64,000 nt of DNA from Streptomyces lydicus (lineage in GTDB: Bacteria > Actinomycetota > Actinomycetes > Streptomycetales > Streptomycetaceae): positions 3,534,001-3,598,000 of the forward strand of contig NZ_CP017157.1 of NCBI RefSeq assembly GCF_001729485.1. Reading direction: 5' to 3'. Below, piece by piece: positions 32,870 to 40,879 of this stretch (position 1 is the first letter of the stretch; each line of letters begins with the position of its first letter). Made by a program: the position numbers and the translations under genes. The notes beneath the pieces are model-generated. The model was given only the letters and a program-made list of their open reading frames with translations. It ran no database searches and had not been told where the DNA came from.

Positions 32870-33937
32870 TCAGCCGAGTTGCGTCCCGGTGCGGGCGAGG
32901 GCCTCGCCCACCGGCTGGTAGTAGCTCTCGCCGCCCGACACGCAGTCACCGCGGCCGCCGGACGTCAGGCCGAGCGCGGTGGCGTCCTCGAAGAGCGGGC
33001 CGCCGCTGTCGCCGGCTTCCGCGCAGATGTTGGTCTGGATCAGGCCCTCGACCGGCCCCTGCTGGTAGTTGGCCGTCACGTCGACCGCGAGCACCTCACC
33101 GTCGTGGACGTGCGAGGTGCTGCCGCTGCGCCGCACCCGCTGCCCGACGATCGCCTCGCCGACGCCGGTGACGCGCTGCGTGCTGCCGTTGTAGAGGTTC
33201 ACCTCGCCGGGGTGCACCACGGCGGCCGCCGTGTACCTGGCGATCCCGAAGTCGTCGCCGGGGAAGCTGCCGCCCTCCGACACGGCGGCCTCGGGGCCCC
33301 CTTGGGCGGCCGACCAGCTCCGTACCGCATGGGTGCAGTGCCCGGCCGTCAGGAAGTACGGCTGGCCGCCCTTGGTGACGTTGAAGCCGAGCGAGCAGCG
33401 CGCGGTGCTGCCCCAGATGGCGTCGCCGCCGGCGAGCAGCGGACGCAGCGTGCCCGAGGACAGGCGCAGGGCGGCGCGGTCGCCCAGGGAGGAGGTGACC
33501 TCCCGCAGCCGCTCCAGGCCGTCGCCGCGGACCGTGCGGTCGGCGGTGACGACCACCTTGTTGCTGCGCGGGTCCATCGCCCAGGACGTGCCCGGGATCG
33601 AGGCGTGCCGCTTCAGGGTGGCGCGGGCGGCGTCCAGCGAGGCCAGCGAATGCTTGACGATCTTGGCGTCGGCGCCGGCCCCACGGGCCTTGGCGGCGGC
33701 GCTCTCGCTGGTCACGTTCACGATGAGCTTGTGGTGCTCGGCGTCGTAGTAGGAGCCCGCCCCCTCGTTGCCGAGGGCAGAGCCGATCTGCTTGGCGCGC
33801 TGGGCGGCGGTGGCGGCCGTCGGAGGGTCAGGTACCGGGCGGGGCGCGGCGGTGGCGTTCGGCAGGGCGAGAGCGGTGGTGAGCAGCACCACCGCGCCGG
33901 CGCCGGCGAGGACGGTACGAGACGTGGACGGGCTCAT
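32870..33937 (-). CDS. Secreted S1E-type serine protease (streptogrisin/alpha-lytic-like)
   Basis: A 355-residue preproprotease. A signal peptide (about 1-30, 'VLAGAGAVVLLTTALALPNATA') and an alpha-lytic-type prodomain (to about 165) precede the catalytic domain. Catalytic residues are His in 'YFLTAGHCTHA', Asp in 'GDDFGIARY' and Ser in 'EAGDSGGPLFE'. Cysteines flank the His ('CSLGF..GHC') and the specificity pocket. This is the streptogrisin family of chymotrypsin-like secreted proteases. The ATG at 33937 has only a distant AGAGG; the alternative start at 34042 would add a basic non-signal tail. Confidence 0.93.
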   Translation of the reverse strand: MSPSTSRTVLAGAGAVVLLTTALALPNATAAPRPVPDPPTAATAAQRAKQIGSALGNEGAGSYYDAEHHKLIVNVTSESAAAKARGAGADAKIVKHSLASLDAARATLKRHASIPGTSWAMDPRSNKVVVTADRTVRGDGLERLREVTSSLGDRAALRLSSGTLRPLLAGGDAIWGSTARCSLGFNVTKGGQPYFLTAGHCTHAVRSWSAAQGGPEAAVSEGGSFPGDDFGIARYTAAAVVHPGEVNLYNGSTQRVTGVGEAIVGQRVRRSGSTSHVHDGEVLAVDVTANYQQGPVEGLIQTNICAEAGDSGGPLFEDATALGLTSGGRGDCVSGGESYYQPVGEALARTGTQLG

Positions 33938-34355
33938 GTGCGTCAACTCGCAACCTCTGGTGGGGGTGGGGCCGGCCGGGCTGCTCCGGCCCCGTCGGAG
34001 GCGAGGGCGTTCCCCTTGCCGTCGAGGTCGCGTCAGCGCCACGGCCTCCGCTCAGGGGTGCCCGTCGGGGTGACCTATTCCTTTCCTGCTCCCTCCGCGC
34101 CCCACACCCGCCCGGCCGCGGCACCGCGGGAATCACCTGTACGGCGGTGGCCGGACCACGCGGGTGGCCGAGGGCCCGGGGAGGCGGCAGCGGCCGCCGG
34201 GGGCCCGCCGGCCGACGGGGAGAATGCCGGGTGCCGGGAAGCGGCCCGTGCTGTTGAACGCGGTGCGTCCGCGGGACGTACCGCTAACGACGGCCCCGGC
34301 CCCATCGGCCTCGTCCGCCACTTCATCACCGGGCTTCGCACGGAAGGACCTTCGG
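33938..34355. other. Divergent promoter region between the secreted protease and the LTA-synthase-like gene
   Basis: A 418-bp gap between divergent genes. The rightward reading frame stays open back to about 34164, so if the sulfatase-like gene starts earlier than assumed, part of this stretch codes for its N terminus. AT-richer patches (CTATTCCTTTCCTGCTCCC around 34075) are the best promoter candidates. No other gene is supported. Confidence 0.5.
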
Positions 34356-36110
34356 GTGCTGCTCTTCACGCGCTCCAACAAGCTGCCGGACACGGACCGG
34401 GCCACCGTGGCGGAGGACCCGGTGCCGGACGGCCCCGGGCAGCCCGCACCGGACGGGGCGGCGCCCGGTCGCGGCCTGCGCGGGCGCTACCCTGCCGCGG
34501 CGCGGGCCGCGGCCCGGGTGACCACCGTCCTGGCCACGCTGCTCGTGCTGTGCGCGCTCCTGCTGCCCAATCAGCTCACCGCGCTGACGCCCGGCGCCTT
34601 CCTGCGCATCCCGGTGGAGGGGATCGTCGGCGCGGCCGTCCTGCTCGTACTGCCGCCGCGGCCGAGGCGGGTGGCGGCGCTGCTCGCCGGCGCCGGCCTC
34701 GGTCTGCTGACCGTGCTGAACTGCCTGGACATGGGCTTCTTCGCGGTGCTGGACCGGCCCTTCGACCCGGTGCTCGACTGGAGCCTGTTCGGCGACGCCG
34801 AGTCGTTCCTGGAGGACGCGGCCGGCCCGACGGGTGCCGTGGCCGCGGTGATCGGGGTCGTGGTCCTGGTCCTCGCGCTGCTGGTCTCGATGACGTTGGC
34901 GGTCGGCCGGCTGAGCCGCCTGATATCCCGGCACAGTGCCCTGGCGACCCGTACCACCCTCGTCCTCGGCACGGTGTGGGTCACCTGCGCCGCGCTCGGC
35001 ACCCAGCTCGCCGGTGCGCCCCTCGCCGCCGGCCGCGCGGTCGCACTCGCCGAGGACCGGGCCGACCGGGTACGGGTGAGCGTCGAGGACGAGCGGGTGT
35101 TCGCCAAGGAGGCGGCCGCCGACTCCTTCCGCGACGTACCGGCCGGCCGGCTGCTGACCGGGCTGCGCGGCAAGGACGTCATCTTCACCTTCATCGAGAG
35201 CTACGGGCGCAGCGCCCTCCAGGACCCGAGGATGGACGCACAGGTCGACGCGGCGCTCGCCGACGGCACCCGCCGGCTGGACCGGGCCGGGTTCCACTCG
35301 CAGAGCGCCTTCCTCACCTCCTCGACGGCGGGCGGCGGCAGCTGGCTGGCGCACTCCACCTTCATGTCGGGCCTGTGGATCACGAACCAGCAGCGCTACC
35401 ACACCGTCACCTCCAGCGACCGGATGAGCCTGACCGGTGCCTTCCGGCGGACCGGTGCCTGGCAGACGGTCGGCATCATGCCCGGGGTCAACCGGTCCTG
35501 GCCCGAGGGCAAGTTCTACGGCCTGGACAGCGTCTACGACTCCCGCAACCTCGGCTACCGGGGCCCGAAGTTCAGCTGGTCGAGCATGCCCGACCAGTAC
35601 AGCCTCGCGTCGTTCGAGCGGCTGCGGCACGGCAAGCCGGGCGGCAAACCGCTGATGTCGGAGATCATCCTGACGTCCAGTCACAACCCCTGGGCGCCGC
35701 TCCCCAAGATGATCGGCTGGAACAAGGTCGGTGACGGCTCGGTCTACAACGCCATCCACCGGGCGGGCAAGGACCCCAAGGAGGTCTGGCAGGACCCCGA
35801 CCAGGTGCGCACCGAGTACGCGCGGTCCATCCGGTACTCGCTGGACAGCCTGATCTCCTACGTCACGAAGTACGGGAAGAAGAACACCGTCCTGGTCTTC
35901 CTCGGCGACCACCAGCCGGTCAAGGCCGTCACCGGCGAGAACGCCAGTCATGACGTGCCGGTCGCGATCGTCGCCCACGACCGGTCGGTGCTGGACCGGA
36001 TCCACGGCTGGGGCTGGAAGGACGGCCTCAACCCCGGCCCGAAGGCGCCGGTATGGCGGATGGACTCCTTCCGTGACCGCTTCCTGACCGCGTACGGGGC
36101 CCGGTCCTAG
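34356..36110 (+). CDS. LTA-synthase-like membrane sulfatase-family phosphotransferase
   Basis: A protein of about 584 residues with four or five N-terminal membrane helices and a large extracytoplasmic sulfatase/LtaS-type domain. The latter begins at 'LLTGLRGKDVIFTFIESYGRSAL', with the active-site motif E-S-Y-G and the acceptor Ser/Thr in 'SSTAGGGSWLAHSTFMSG', and ends with 'VLVFLGDHQPVKAV' (GDHQP metal-binding motif). The family transfers glycerol-phosphate or phosphoethanolamine-type groups to envelope polymers, or cleaves phospholipids. I prefer the GTG at 34356 (GGAAGG eight bases upstream); the frame is open from 34164 and could add 64 residues. Confidence 0.82.
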   Translation: MLLFTRSNKLPDTDRATVAEDPVPDGPGQPAPDGAAPGRGLRGRYPAAARAAARVTTVLATLLVLCALLLPNQLTALTPGAFLRIPVEGIVGAAVLLVLPPRPRRVAALLAGAGLGLLTVLNCLDMGFFAVLDRPFDPVLDWSLFGDAESFLEDAAGPTGAVAAVIGVVVLVLALLVSMTLAVGRLSRLISRHSALATRTTLVLGTVWVTCAALGTQLAGAPLAAGRAVALAEDRADRVRVSVEDERVFAKEAAADSFRDVPAGRLLTGLRGKDVIFTFIESYGRSALQDPRMDAQVDAALADGTRRLDRAGFHSQSAFLTSSTAGGGSWLAHSTFMSGLWITNQQRYHTVTSSDRMSLTGAFRRTGAWQTVGIMPGVNRSWPEGKFYGLDSVYDSRNLGYRGPKFSWSSMPDQYSLASFERLRHGKPGGKPLMSEIILTSSHNPWAPLPKMIGWNKVGDGSVYNAIHRAGKDPKEVWQDPDQVRTEYARSIRYSLDSLISYVTKYGKKNTVLVFLGDHQPVKAVTGENASHDVPVAIVAHDRSVLDRIHGWGWKDGLNPGPKAPVWRMDSFRDRFLTAYGARS

Positions 36111-36118
36111 GCCCGGTG

Positions 36119-37042
36119 TCAGGCGCCCGGCGGGACGGGCGTGAACCCGTATGCGTCGCCGTGCGCGGTCACCAGTCCGGCGGTCGGGTCGGGGAAGTGC
36201 GTGCCGAGGACCAGCGTGCCGCTGCCGGCGAGGGAGGCCAGCAGCCGGCGTCGGGTGGCGGTCGCCTGACGGGGGTCGATGTCCACGCAGGACGTGATGC
36301 CGGGATGCGCCGTCTGCACCGGGTGGTGCAGGGCGTCGCCGGTGATCAGGGCGGCGCCGGTGCCGCCGTCCAGTTCCACGGCGAGGTGGCCGGGGGTGTG
36401 GCCCGGCGTGGGGACCAGACGGACGCCGGGTGCGACCTCGGTCCCCTCCGCGGGCAGCTCGACGAGGTCGAGCTGCCCGGCGTCCCTGACGGGGTGCACG
36501 GAGTCCCGGAACATCTGCTGCCGGGCGGCGTCCATCTCCGTGGCCGCCCAGTGGTCCCACTCCACGCGGCTGGTCACATAGCGGGCGTGCGGGAAGGTGG
36601 GGCGCCAGGCCGTGCCGTCGGCGCGGGTGTTCCAGCCGACGTGGTCGGTGTGCAGGTGGGTGAGGACGACCAGGTCGACGGTCTCGGGGGCGAAGCCCGC
36701 CGCGGCCAGCCGGTCGGGATAGTCGCTGAGGAGGTTGTTCCACGCGGGATTGGCGCGCGGTTTGCCGTTGCCGATCCCGGTGTCGACCAGCACCCGCATG
36801 CCGCCCACCTCGAACGCGAAGCTCTGGCTGACCAGGCGCAGGGCCCCGGACGCGTCGGCGAAGTCGGGCCGCAGCCAGGGCACGTCGGCCACCAGCTCCG
36901 GGGTCGCGTCGGGCAGCAGCCAGTGGCCGGTCTCCGCGGGCAGCGGCACCTCGTCGATGCGATGGACGGTAAGGTCCCCCACCGACCAGGTGGGTGACGG
37001 GGTGTCAGTCGAATCTGCCGAGGGTGTCGTGGGGGTGTGCAT
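36119..37042 (-). CDS. Metallo-beta-lactamase-fold hydrolase
   Basis: A 307-residue MBL-fold protein with the zinc motif H-x-H-x-D-H in 'VVLTHLHTDHVGW' (about residues 128-135), further ligands in 'VPTPGHTPGHLAVEL' and 'ALITGDALHHPVQ', and the terminal His in 'LVLGTHFPDP'. This pattern matches AHL-lactonase-like and related 'YtnP' hydrolases, but the substrate is not determined. The ATG at 37042 has ACGGAGCG upstream. It is divergent from the AtzG/AtzE-like pair across a promoter region with a TTTGCGTTAG / CTAACGCAAA inverted repeat. Confidence 0.88.
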   Translation of the reverse strand: MHTPTTPSADSTDTPSPTWSVGDLTVHRIDEVPLPAETGHWLLPDATPELVADVPWLRPDFADASGALRLVSQSFAFEVGGMRVLVDTGIGNGKPRANPAWNNLLSDYPDRLAAAGFAPETVDLVVLTHLHTDHVGWNTRADGTAWRPTFPHARYVTSRVEWDHWAATEMDAARQQMFRDSVHPVRDAGQLDLVELPAEGTEVAPGVRLVPTPGHTPGHLAVELDGGTGAALITGDALHHPVQTAHPGITSCVDIDPRQATATRRRLLASLAGSGTLVLGTHFPDPTAGLVTAHGDAYGFTPVPPGA

Positions 37043-37071
37043 CCGGCGCTCCGTTTTCGTAAAGCTATTTA

Positions 37072-37115
37072 TTTGCGTTAGTCGGAGAGTAGCCCCTAGG
37101 CTCCCCTAACGCAAA
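37072..37115. promoter_or_regulatory. Inverted repeat between MBL hydrolase and amidase operon
   Basis: TTTGCGTTAG (37072-37081) and CTAACGCAAA (37106-37115) are perfect 10-bp arms with a 24-bp spacer, in an AT-rich island between divergent genes. The core ACGCAAA recurs at 38842-38848 just upstream of the tetR gene that ends this locus. The TetR is therefore the likely ligand. Confidence 0.6.
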
Positions 37116-37212
37116 CCTTTCGCTTTTACGGTGGGGTGGTGTCCGGGCCCCGGCACGACGGGCCGATCACCCCGCCGGCCACCGTCCGTCCTCCGCACAG
37201 CAAGGACATGCC

Positions 37213-37422
37213 ATGAGCCCACAGGAACTGACCGCCCAGGAAGCCGCCCGGTGGGCGCTCCGCGAGGGCCTTCCGCTGGAGGCCGGCCGCCACGCCGAGG
37301 TGGCCGCCACCGCGCACCACATCCGCACCGTCATCGGCACCCTGCGCGAGCTCGACTTCGGGGACACCCCGCCCGCCGCCGTCTACACCGCCGGACAGGA
37401 GGCCGACGATGCGTCCCTTTGA
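37213..37422 (+). CDS. Small AtzG-like (DUF4089-type) amidase partner
   Basis: A 69-residue protein directly ahead of an amidase. Its ATG has AGCAAGGACATGCC upstream. Its length, charged helical character ('VAATAHHIRTVIGTLRELDF') and conserved end resemble AtzG-type subunits, which pair with AtzE amidases and are structurally like GatC. The last 14 bp overlap the amidase start, so translation is coupled. The expected role is to stabilise or assist the downstream amidase. Confidence 0.7.
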   Translation: MSPQELTAQEAARWALREGLPLEAGRHAEVAATAHHIRTVIGTLRELDFGDTPPAAVYTAGQEADDASL

Positions 37423-38806
37423 ACTGACGCTGGCCGAGGCGGCCGCCGCCCTCGAAGAGGGCAGCCTCTCCCCGGTGGAGCTGACCGAGTCCGTACTGGA
37501 ACGGATCGGCGCCGTCGAGGAACAACTGGGCGCGTACGTCACCGTGGTGGCCGGCCCGGCGCGCCACGCGGCCGCGCGGGCGGAACGGGAGCGCGCGGCC
37601 GGCCGGCGCCGCGGCCCCCTGCACGGCATCCCCTTCGCGCTCAAGGACGTGATCGACGCGGCCGGGCTGCCGACCACCGCCAGCTCCCGGGTCAGATCCG
37701 GCCACCTCGCGCGGACCGACAGCACGGTGGCCGGCCGCCTGGCCGAGGCCGGCGCGGTCCTGGTCGGCAAGACCCACACCCACGAATTCGCCTACGGACT
37801 GACCACGCCGCAGACCCGCAACGCCCGGGACCGGAGCCGGGTAGCGGGCGGATCGAGCGGCGGATCGGCGGTCGCCGTGGCCGCCGGAGCAGCCACCTTC
37901 GCCCTGGGCACGGACACCGGCGGGTCGATCCGGGTGCCCGCCGCGCTGAACGGCGTGGTCGGCCTCAAGCCGACCTACGGCCTGGTCTCCCGGCACGGCG
38001 TGACCCCGCTGTCCTGGTCCCTCGACCACGTCGGGCCGCTCACCCGCACGGTGCGCGACGCGGCGCTGGTGCTGGCCGCGCTGGCGGGCCACGACCCCCG
38101 CGACCCGGCCACCCTGCGCGACGCACCGGCCCCCGGCGCCCTCGTCCCCGACGGAGACCTCGCGGGCCTGCGGATCGGCGTACCGGCCAACTACTACTTC
38201 GACCGGGTCGCTCCCGAGGTCGAGACCGCGGTGCGCGACGCCCTCACCCGGATGTCGGCCATGGGGGCCGAACTCGTCGACGTCGAGATACCGCTGACCC
38301 GCTACGTCCAGGCCACGCAGTGGGGGCTGATGGTCCCCGAGGCGACCGCCGCCCACGAGCGCACCCTGCGCGCGGTCCCCGAGCTGTACGCGCCCGACGT
38401 GCGCGTCCTCCTGGAGGCCGGCGAACTGGTCTCGGCGGGCGACTACCTCCGCGCCCAGCGGGCCCGGACCCTGATGCGCCGGGCGTGGCGGGACCTCTTC
38501 GAACGGGTCGATCTGCTCGCCGCGCCCACGGTGCCGATGACGGCCGTCCCGGCCGGCCAGGAGAACGTCACCTGGCCCGACGGCACCACGGAGAGCGTCG
38601 CCGACGCCTACGTCCGGCTCTGCGCCCCCGCGAACATCACCGGCCTGCCGGCGCTGAGCCTGCCGGTCGGCCGCGCTCACGACGGTCTGCCCGTCGGCAT
38701 GCAGCTGATCGGACGGCCGCTCGGCGAAGCCACCGTGCTGCGCGCGGGCCACGCCTACGAAACCGCGCACGGCGAGCTCGGCGGGGTGGCCGGGAGCGGG
38801 GACTGA
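37409..38806 (+). CDS. AtzE-like amidase (amidase signature family)
   Basis: A 465-residue amidase-signature enzyme. The Ser-cis-Ser-Lys triad is visible: Lys in 'PFALKDVIDAAG' (about residue 76), and Ser residues in 'VAGGSSGGSAVAVAAGA' (about 150-156) and 'ALGTDTGGSIRVPAALNG' (about 172-176). The pairing with a GatC/AtzG-like small protein suggests an AtzE-type hydrolase acting on a carboxamide such as carboxybiuret or an aryl amide, rather than a tRNA-dependent amidotransferase. A TetR gene follows 64 bp downstream. Likely regulation is by that TetR through ACGCAAA elements. Confidence 0.88.
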   Translation: MRPFELTLAEAAAALEEGSLSPVELTESVLERIGAVEEQLGAYVTVVAGPARHAAARAERERAAGRRRGPLHGIPFALKDVIDAAGLPTTASSRVRSGHLARTDSTVAGRLAEAGAVLVGKTHTHEFAYGLTTPQTRNARDRSRVAGGSSGGSAVAVAAGAATFALGTDTGGSIRVPAALNGVVGLKPTYGLVSRHGVTPLSWSLDHVGPLTRTVRDAALVLAALAGHDPRDPATLRDAPAPGALVPDGDLAGLRIGVPANYYFDRVAPEVETAVRDALTRMSAMGAELVDVEIPLTRYVQATQWGLMVPEATAAHERTLRAVPELYAPDVRVLLEAGELVSAGDYLRAQRARTLMRRAWRDLFERVDLLAAPTVPMTAVPAGQENVTWPDGTTESVADAYVRLCAPANITGLPALSLPVGRAHDGLPVGMQLIGRPLGEATVLRAGHAYETAHGELGGVAGSGD

Positions 38807-38858
38807 GCCCCTGGCCGCGGGCCGCCGGCCGTCCGCCCCAGACGCAAAATATGTGCCT

Positions 38859-38864
38859 TAAGGT
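38859..38864 (+). promoter_or_regulatory. -10 element TAAGGT, predicted leaderless start of the second TetR
   Basis: TAAGGT (TANNNT) ends six bases before the ATG at 38871, with no Shine-Dalgarno sequence between them. ACGCAAA (38842-38848) lies about one helical turn further upstream and could be an operator. Confidence 0.5.
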
Positions 38865-38870
38865 GGTGCC

Positions 38871-39443
38871 ATGAGCCGCAAGCCCATGGCCCGCCCGGGC
38901 GGACGCAGTGCCCGCGTCCAGGCGTCCGTGCACGCCGCCGTACGGGAGATCGAGGCGGAAGCGGGCCGCGCCGCGCTGACCGTGCCGGCCGTCGCCGCCC
39001 GCGCCGGGGTCACCCCGTCGACGATCTACCGCCGCTGGGGCGACCTCCAGGAACTGCTGTCGGACGTGGCGGTCGAGCGGCTGCGCCCCGAGGAACCCCC
39101 GGCCGACCGCGGCAGCCTCGACGCCGATCTGACCTCCTGGGCCCGGCAGTTCCTCGACGAGATGGCCTCCGGGCCCGGCCGCGCCTACGTCCGCGACGCC
39201 CTGCTCGGCGACCCGGACGGCAGCAACGCCGGGCGCTGCTCGGCCTACGCCGCCGACCAGATCGAGGCCGTCCTGGCCCGCGCGGCGGAGCGCGGCGAAA
39301 CCGCCCCCACCGTTGAAGCGGTGCTGGACCACGTGGTGGCCCCGATGATGTACCGCATCCTCTTCCGCCCGGAACCGCTGCCCGCCACGTACGCCGACCG
39401 GCTCGTACGAGCCGTCCTGACGGCGCCGCCCGCGGACGGCTGA
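38871..39443 (+). CDS. TetR/AcrR-family transcriptional regulator
   Basis: A 190-residue regulator. The HTH (about residues 20-60) has 'VPAVAARAGVTPSTIYRRWGDLQELL'. The C-terminal domain ('DHVVAPMMYRILFRPEPLPATYADRLV') resembles the TetR_C_11-like group found next to catabolic genes. The transcript looks leaderless, with TAAGGT six bases before the ATG. It follows the amidase gene and is a candidate repressor of the amidase pair and the divergent MBL hydrolase, because the ACGCAAA core occurs both here and in their intergenic repeat. Confidence 0.88.
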   Translation: MSRKPMARPGGRSARVQASVHAAVREIEAEAGRAALTVPAVAARAGVTPSTIYRRWGDLQELLSDVAVERLRPEEPPADRGSLDADLTSWARQFLDEMASGPGRAYVRDALLGDPDGSNAGRCSAYAADQIEAVLARAAERGETAPTVEAVLDHVVAPMMYRILFRPEPLPATYADRLVRAVLTAPPADG

Positions 39444-39661
39444 CCGGCGCCGAGGCGTCCGGCCGCCGCGCGGCGGCCCGTACGAACCCACGGCCCGGTG
39501 AACCCCCGGCCAACTTTCGGCATCTCTTCGGGCGTACGGATGTACGCGTCCCTCGCGCTGCCTAGCATGGGGGCGCCGGCGCTCGCCGGCCGGCACGGCG
39601 GGCGCGGTGCCGTGGCGAATCCCTCGCCGCACGATCTGAACGACTCCTCGGGAGGCCCGGA

Positions 39662-40879
39662 GTGCCGCGATCCGGCCTCAAGAAGCTGTGCACACCCCGG
39701 ACCCTGGGAATCGGCGGCGCCCTGCTCGCCGGCGGGCTGCTGGCGGGACTGGTGGTAGCCGGCGGAGGAGCGGCCGGCGGCGCGGGGCGCGCACCGGCCG
39801 CGGCGGACGGGCTGCCGCACACGGGCGTGGAGGTGTCCTCGGGCCGGTGCGGACGGGGATGGCGGCACGCCCGGCCCGGAACCCAGGTCTTCGATCTGCA
39901 CAACACCTCCGACGTGGCGGCCGAGGTGTACCTCAAGTCCCCGCGCACCGGCGCGATCTACGGTGAGGTGGAGGGCCTCGCCCCCGGCACGACGCGGCAG
40001 CTGCGGGTCCGGCTGGGCGGGGGGACGTACGCCTTCATGTGCCTGCCGGACGACGCCGACGCGGTCACCGGGCCCACCGTCCGGATCCGCGGCGGCGGCA
40101 CCGGCGGGCCGGCGGCGGCACCCGTCACCGAGCACGATCTGATTCCGCCGGCGCTGGACTACCAGAAGTGGGTCGGCCGCGGACTGGACGAACTCGTCGG
40201 GCGGACCGGGCGGCTGCGGGACGCCGTGGCGCGCGGGGACCTGGCGGGCGCGCGGCACGCCTGGCTGCCCGCGCACCTCACCTACGAGCGGCTGGGCGCC
40301 GCGTACGGCACCTTCGGTGACGCGGACCGGAAGATCAACGGCACCGGCGCGGGACTGCCGCGCGGCGACCGGGACCCGGGTTTCAGCGGCTTCCACCGCC
40401 TTGAGTACGGACTGTGGCACGGCGAGTCCGCCGGCACGCTGCGGGCGCCGGCCACCGCGCTCGCCGACGAGGTGCGGCGGCTGCGGGACGACTGGGCGCA
40501 GGCGCGCATGGAGCCGGCCGACCTCGGCCTGCGGGCCCACGAAATCCTGGAGAACACCCTCCAGTTCGAGCTGACCGGCCGGACCGACTACGGCAGCGGC
40601 AGCGCCCTCGCCACCGCCCGCGCCAACCTTGACGGCACCCGGGCCGTGCTCAGCCGCCTGCGGCCGCTGCTGGTCTCCCGCTACCCCGGACTTCCGTCGC
40701 TGGAAAGGGAGTTGGACCGTGCACAGGAGCTGCTCGACGGGTTCCGGCACGGCGGGCGGTGGACGGCGCCGGACCACCTGGACCGGGCCCGGCGGGAGCG
40801 GACCGACGCGCTGGTCGGAGACCTGGTGGAGCGGCTGGCGTCGGTGGCGACGCTGTGCGACGCGCGGAGGACGGTGTGA
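39662..40879 (+). CDS. efeO: EfeO-type iron uptake periplasmic/lipoprotein component
   Basis: A 405-residue exported protein. It has an N-terminal signal segment (about 12-40, 'GIGGALLAGGLLAGLVVAGGG') and a cupredoxin-like domain (about 50-130). The M75 peptidase-type domain carries the H-x-x-E motif in 'GFHRLEYGLWHGE', the iron-binding signature of EfeO/imelysin proteins. It works with EfeB and normally with the permease EfeU in ferrous iron import. The GTG at 39662 has GGGAGG seven bases upstream. The gene overlaps efeB by 4 bp. No efeU is visible in the window. Confidence 0.9.
   Translation: MPRSGLKKLCTPRTLGIGGALLAGGLLAGLVVAGGGAAGGAGRAPAAADGLPHTGVEVSSGRCGRGWRHARPGTQVFDLHNTSDVAAEVYLKSPRTGAIYGEVEGLAPGTTRQLRVRLGGGTYAFMCLPDDADAVTGPTVRIRGGGTGGPAAAPVTEHDLIPPALDYQKWVGRGLDELVGRTGRLRDAVARGDLAGARHAWLPAHLTYERLGAAYGTFGDADRKINGTGAGLPRGDRDPGFSGFHRLEYGLWHGESAGTLRAPATALADEVRRLRDDWAQARMEPADLGLRAHEILENTLQFELTGRTDYGSGSALATARANLDGTRAVLSRLRPLLVSRYPGLPSLERELDRAQELLDGFRHGGRWTAPDHLDRARRERTDALVGDLVERLASVATLCDARRTV

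Noticed and set aside
36119..37042. Dedicated quorum-quenching AHL lactonase
   Set aside because: The HxHxDH motif fits many MBL-fold hydrolases. The sequence gives no substrate evidence.
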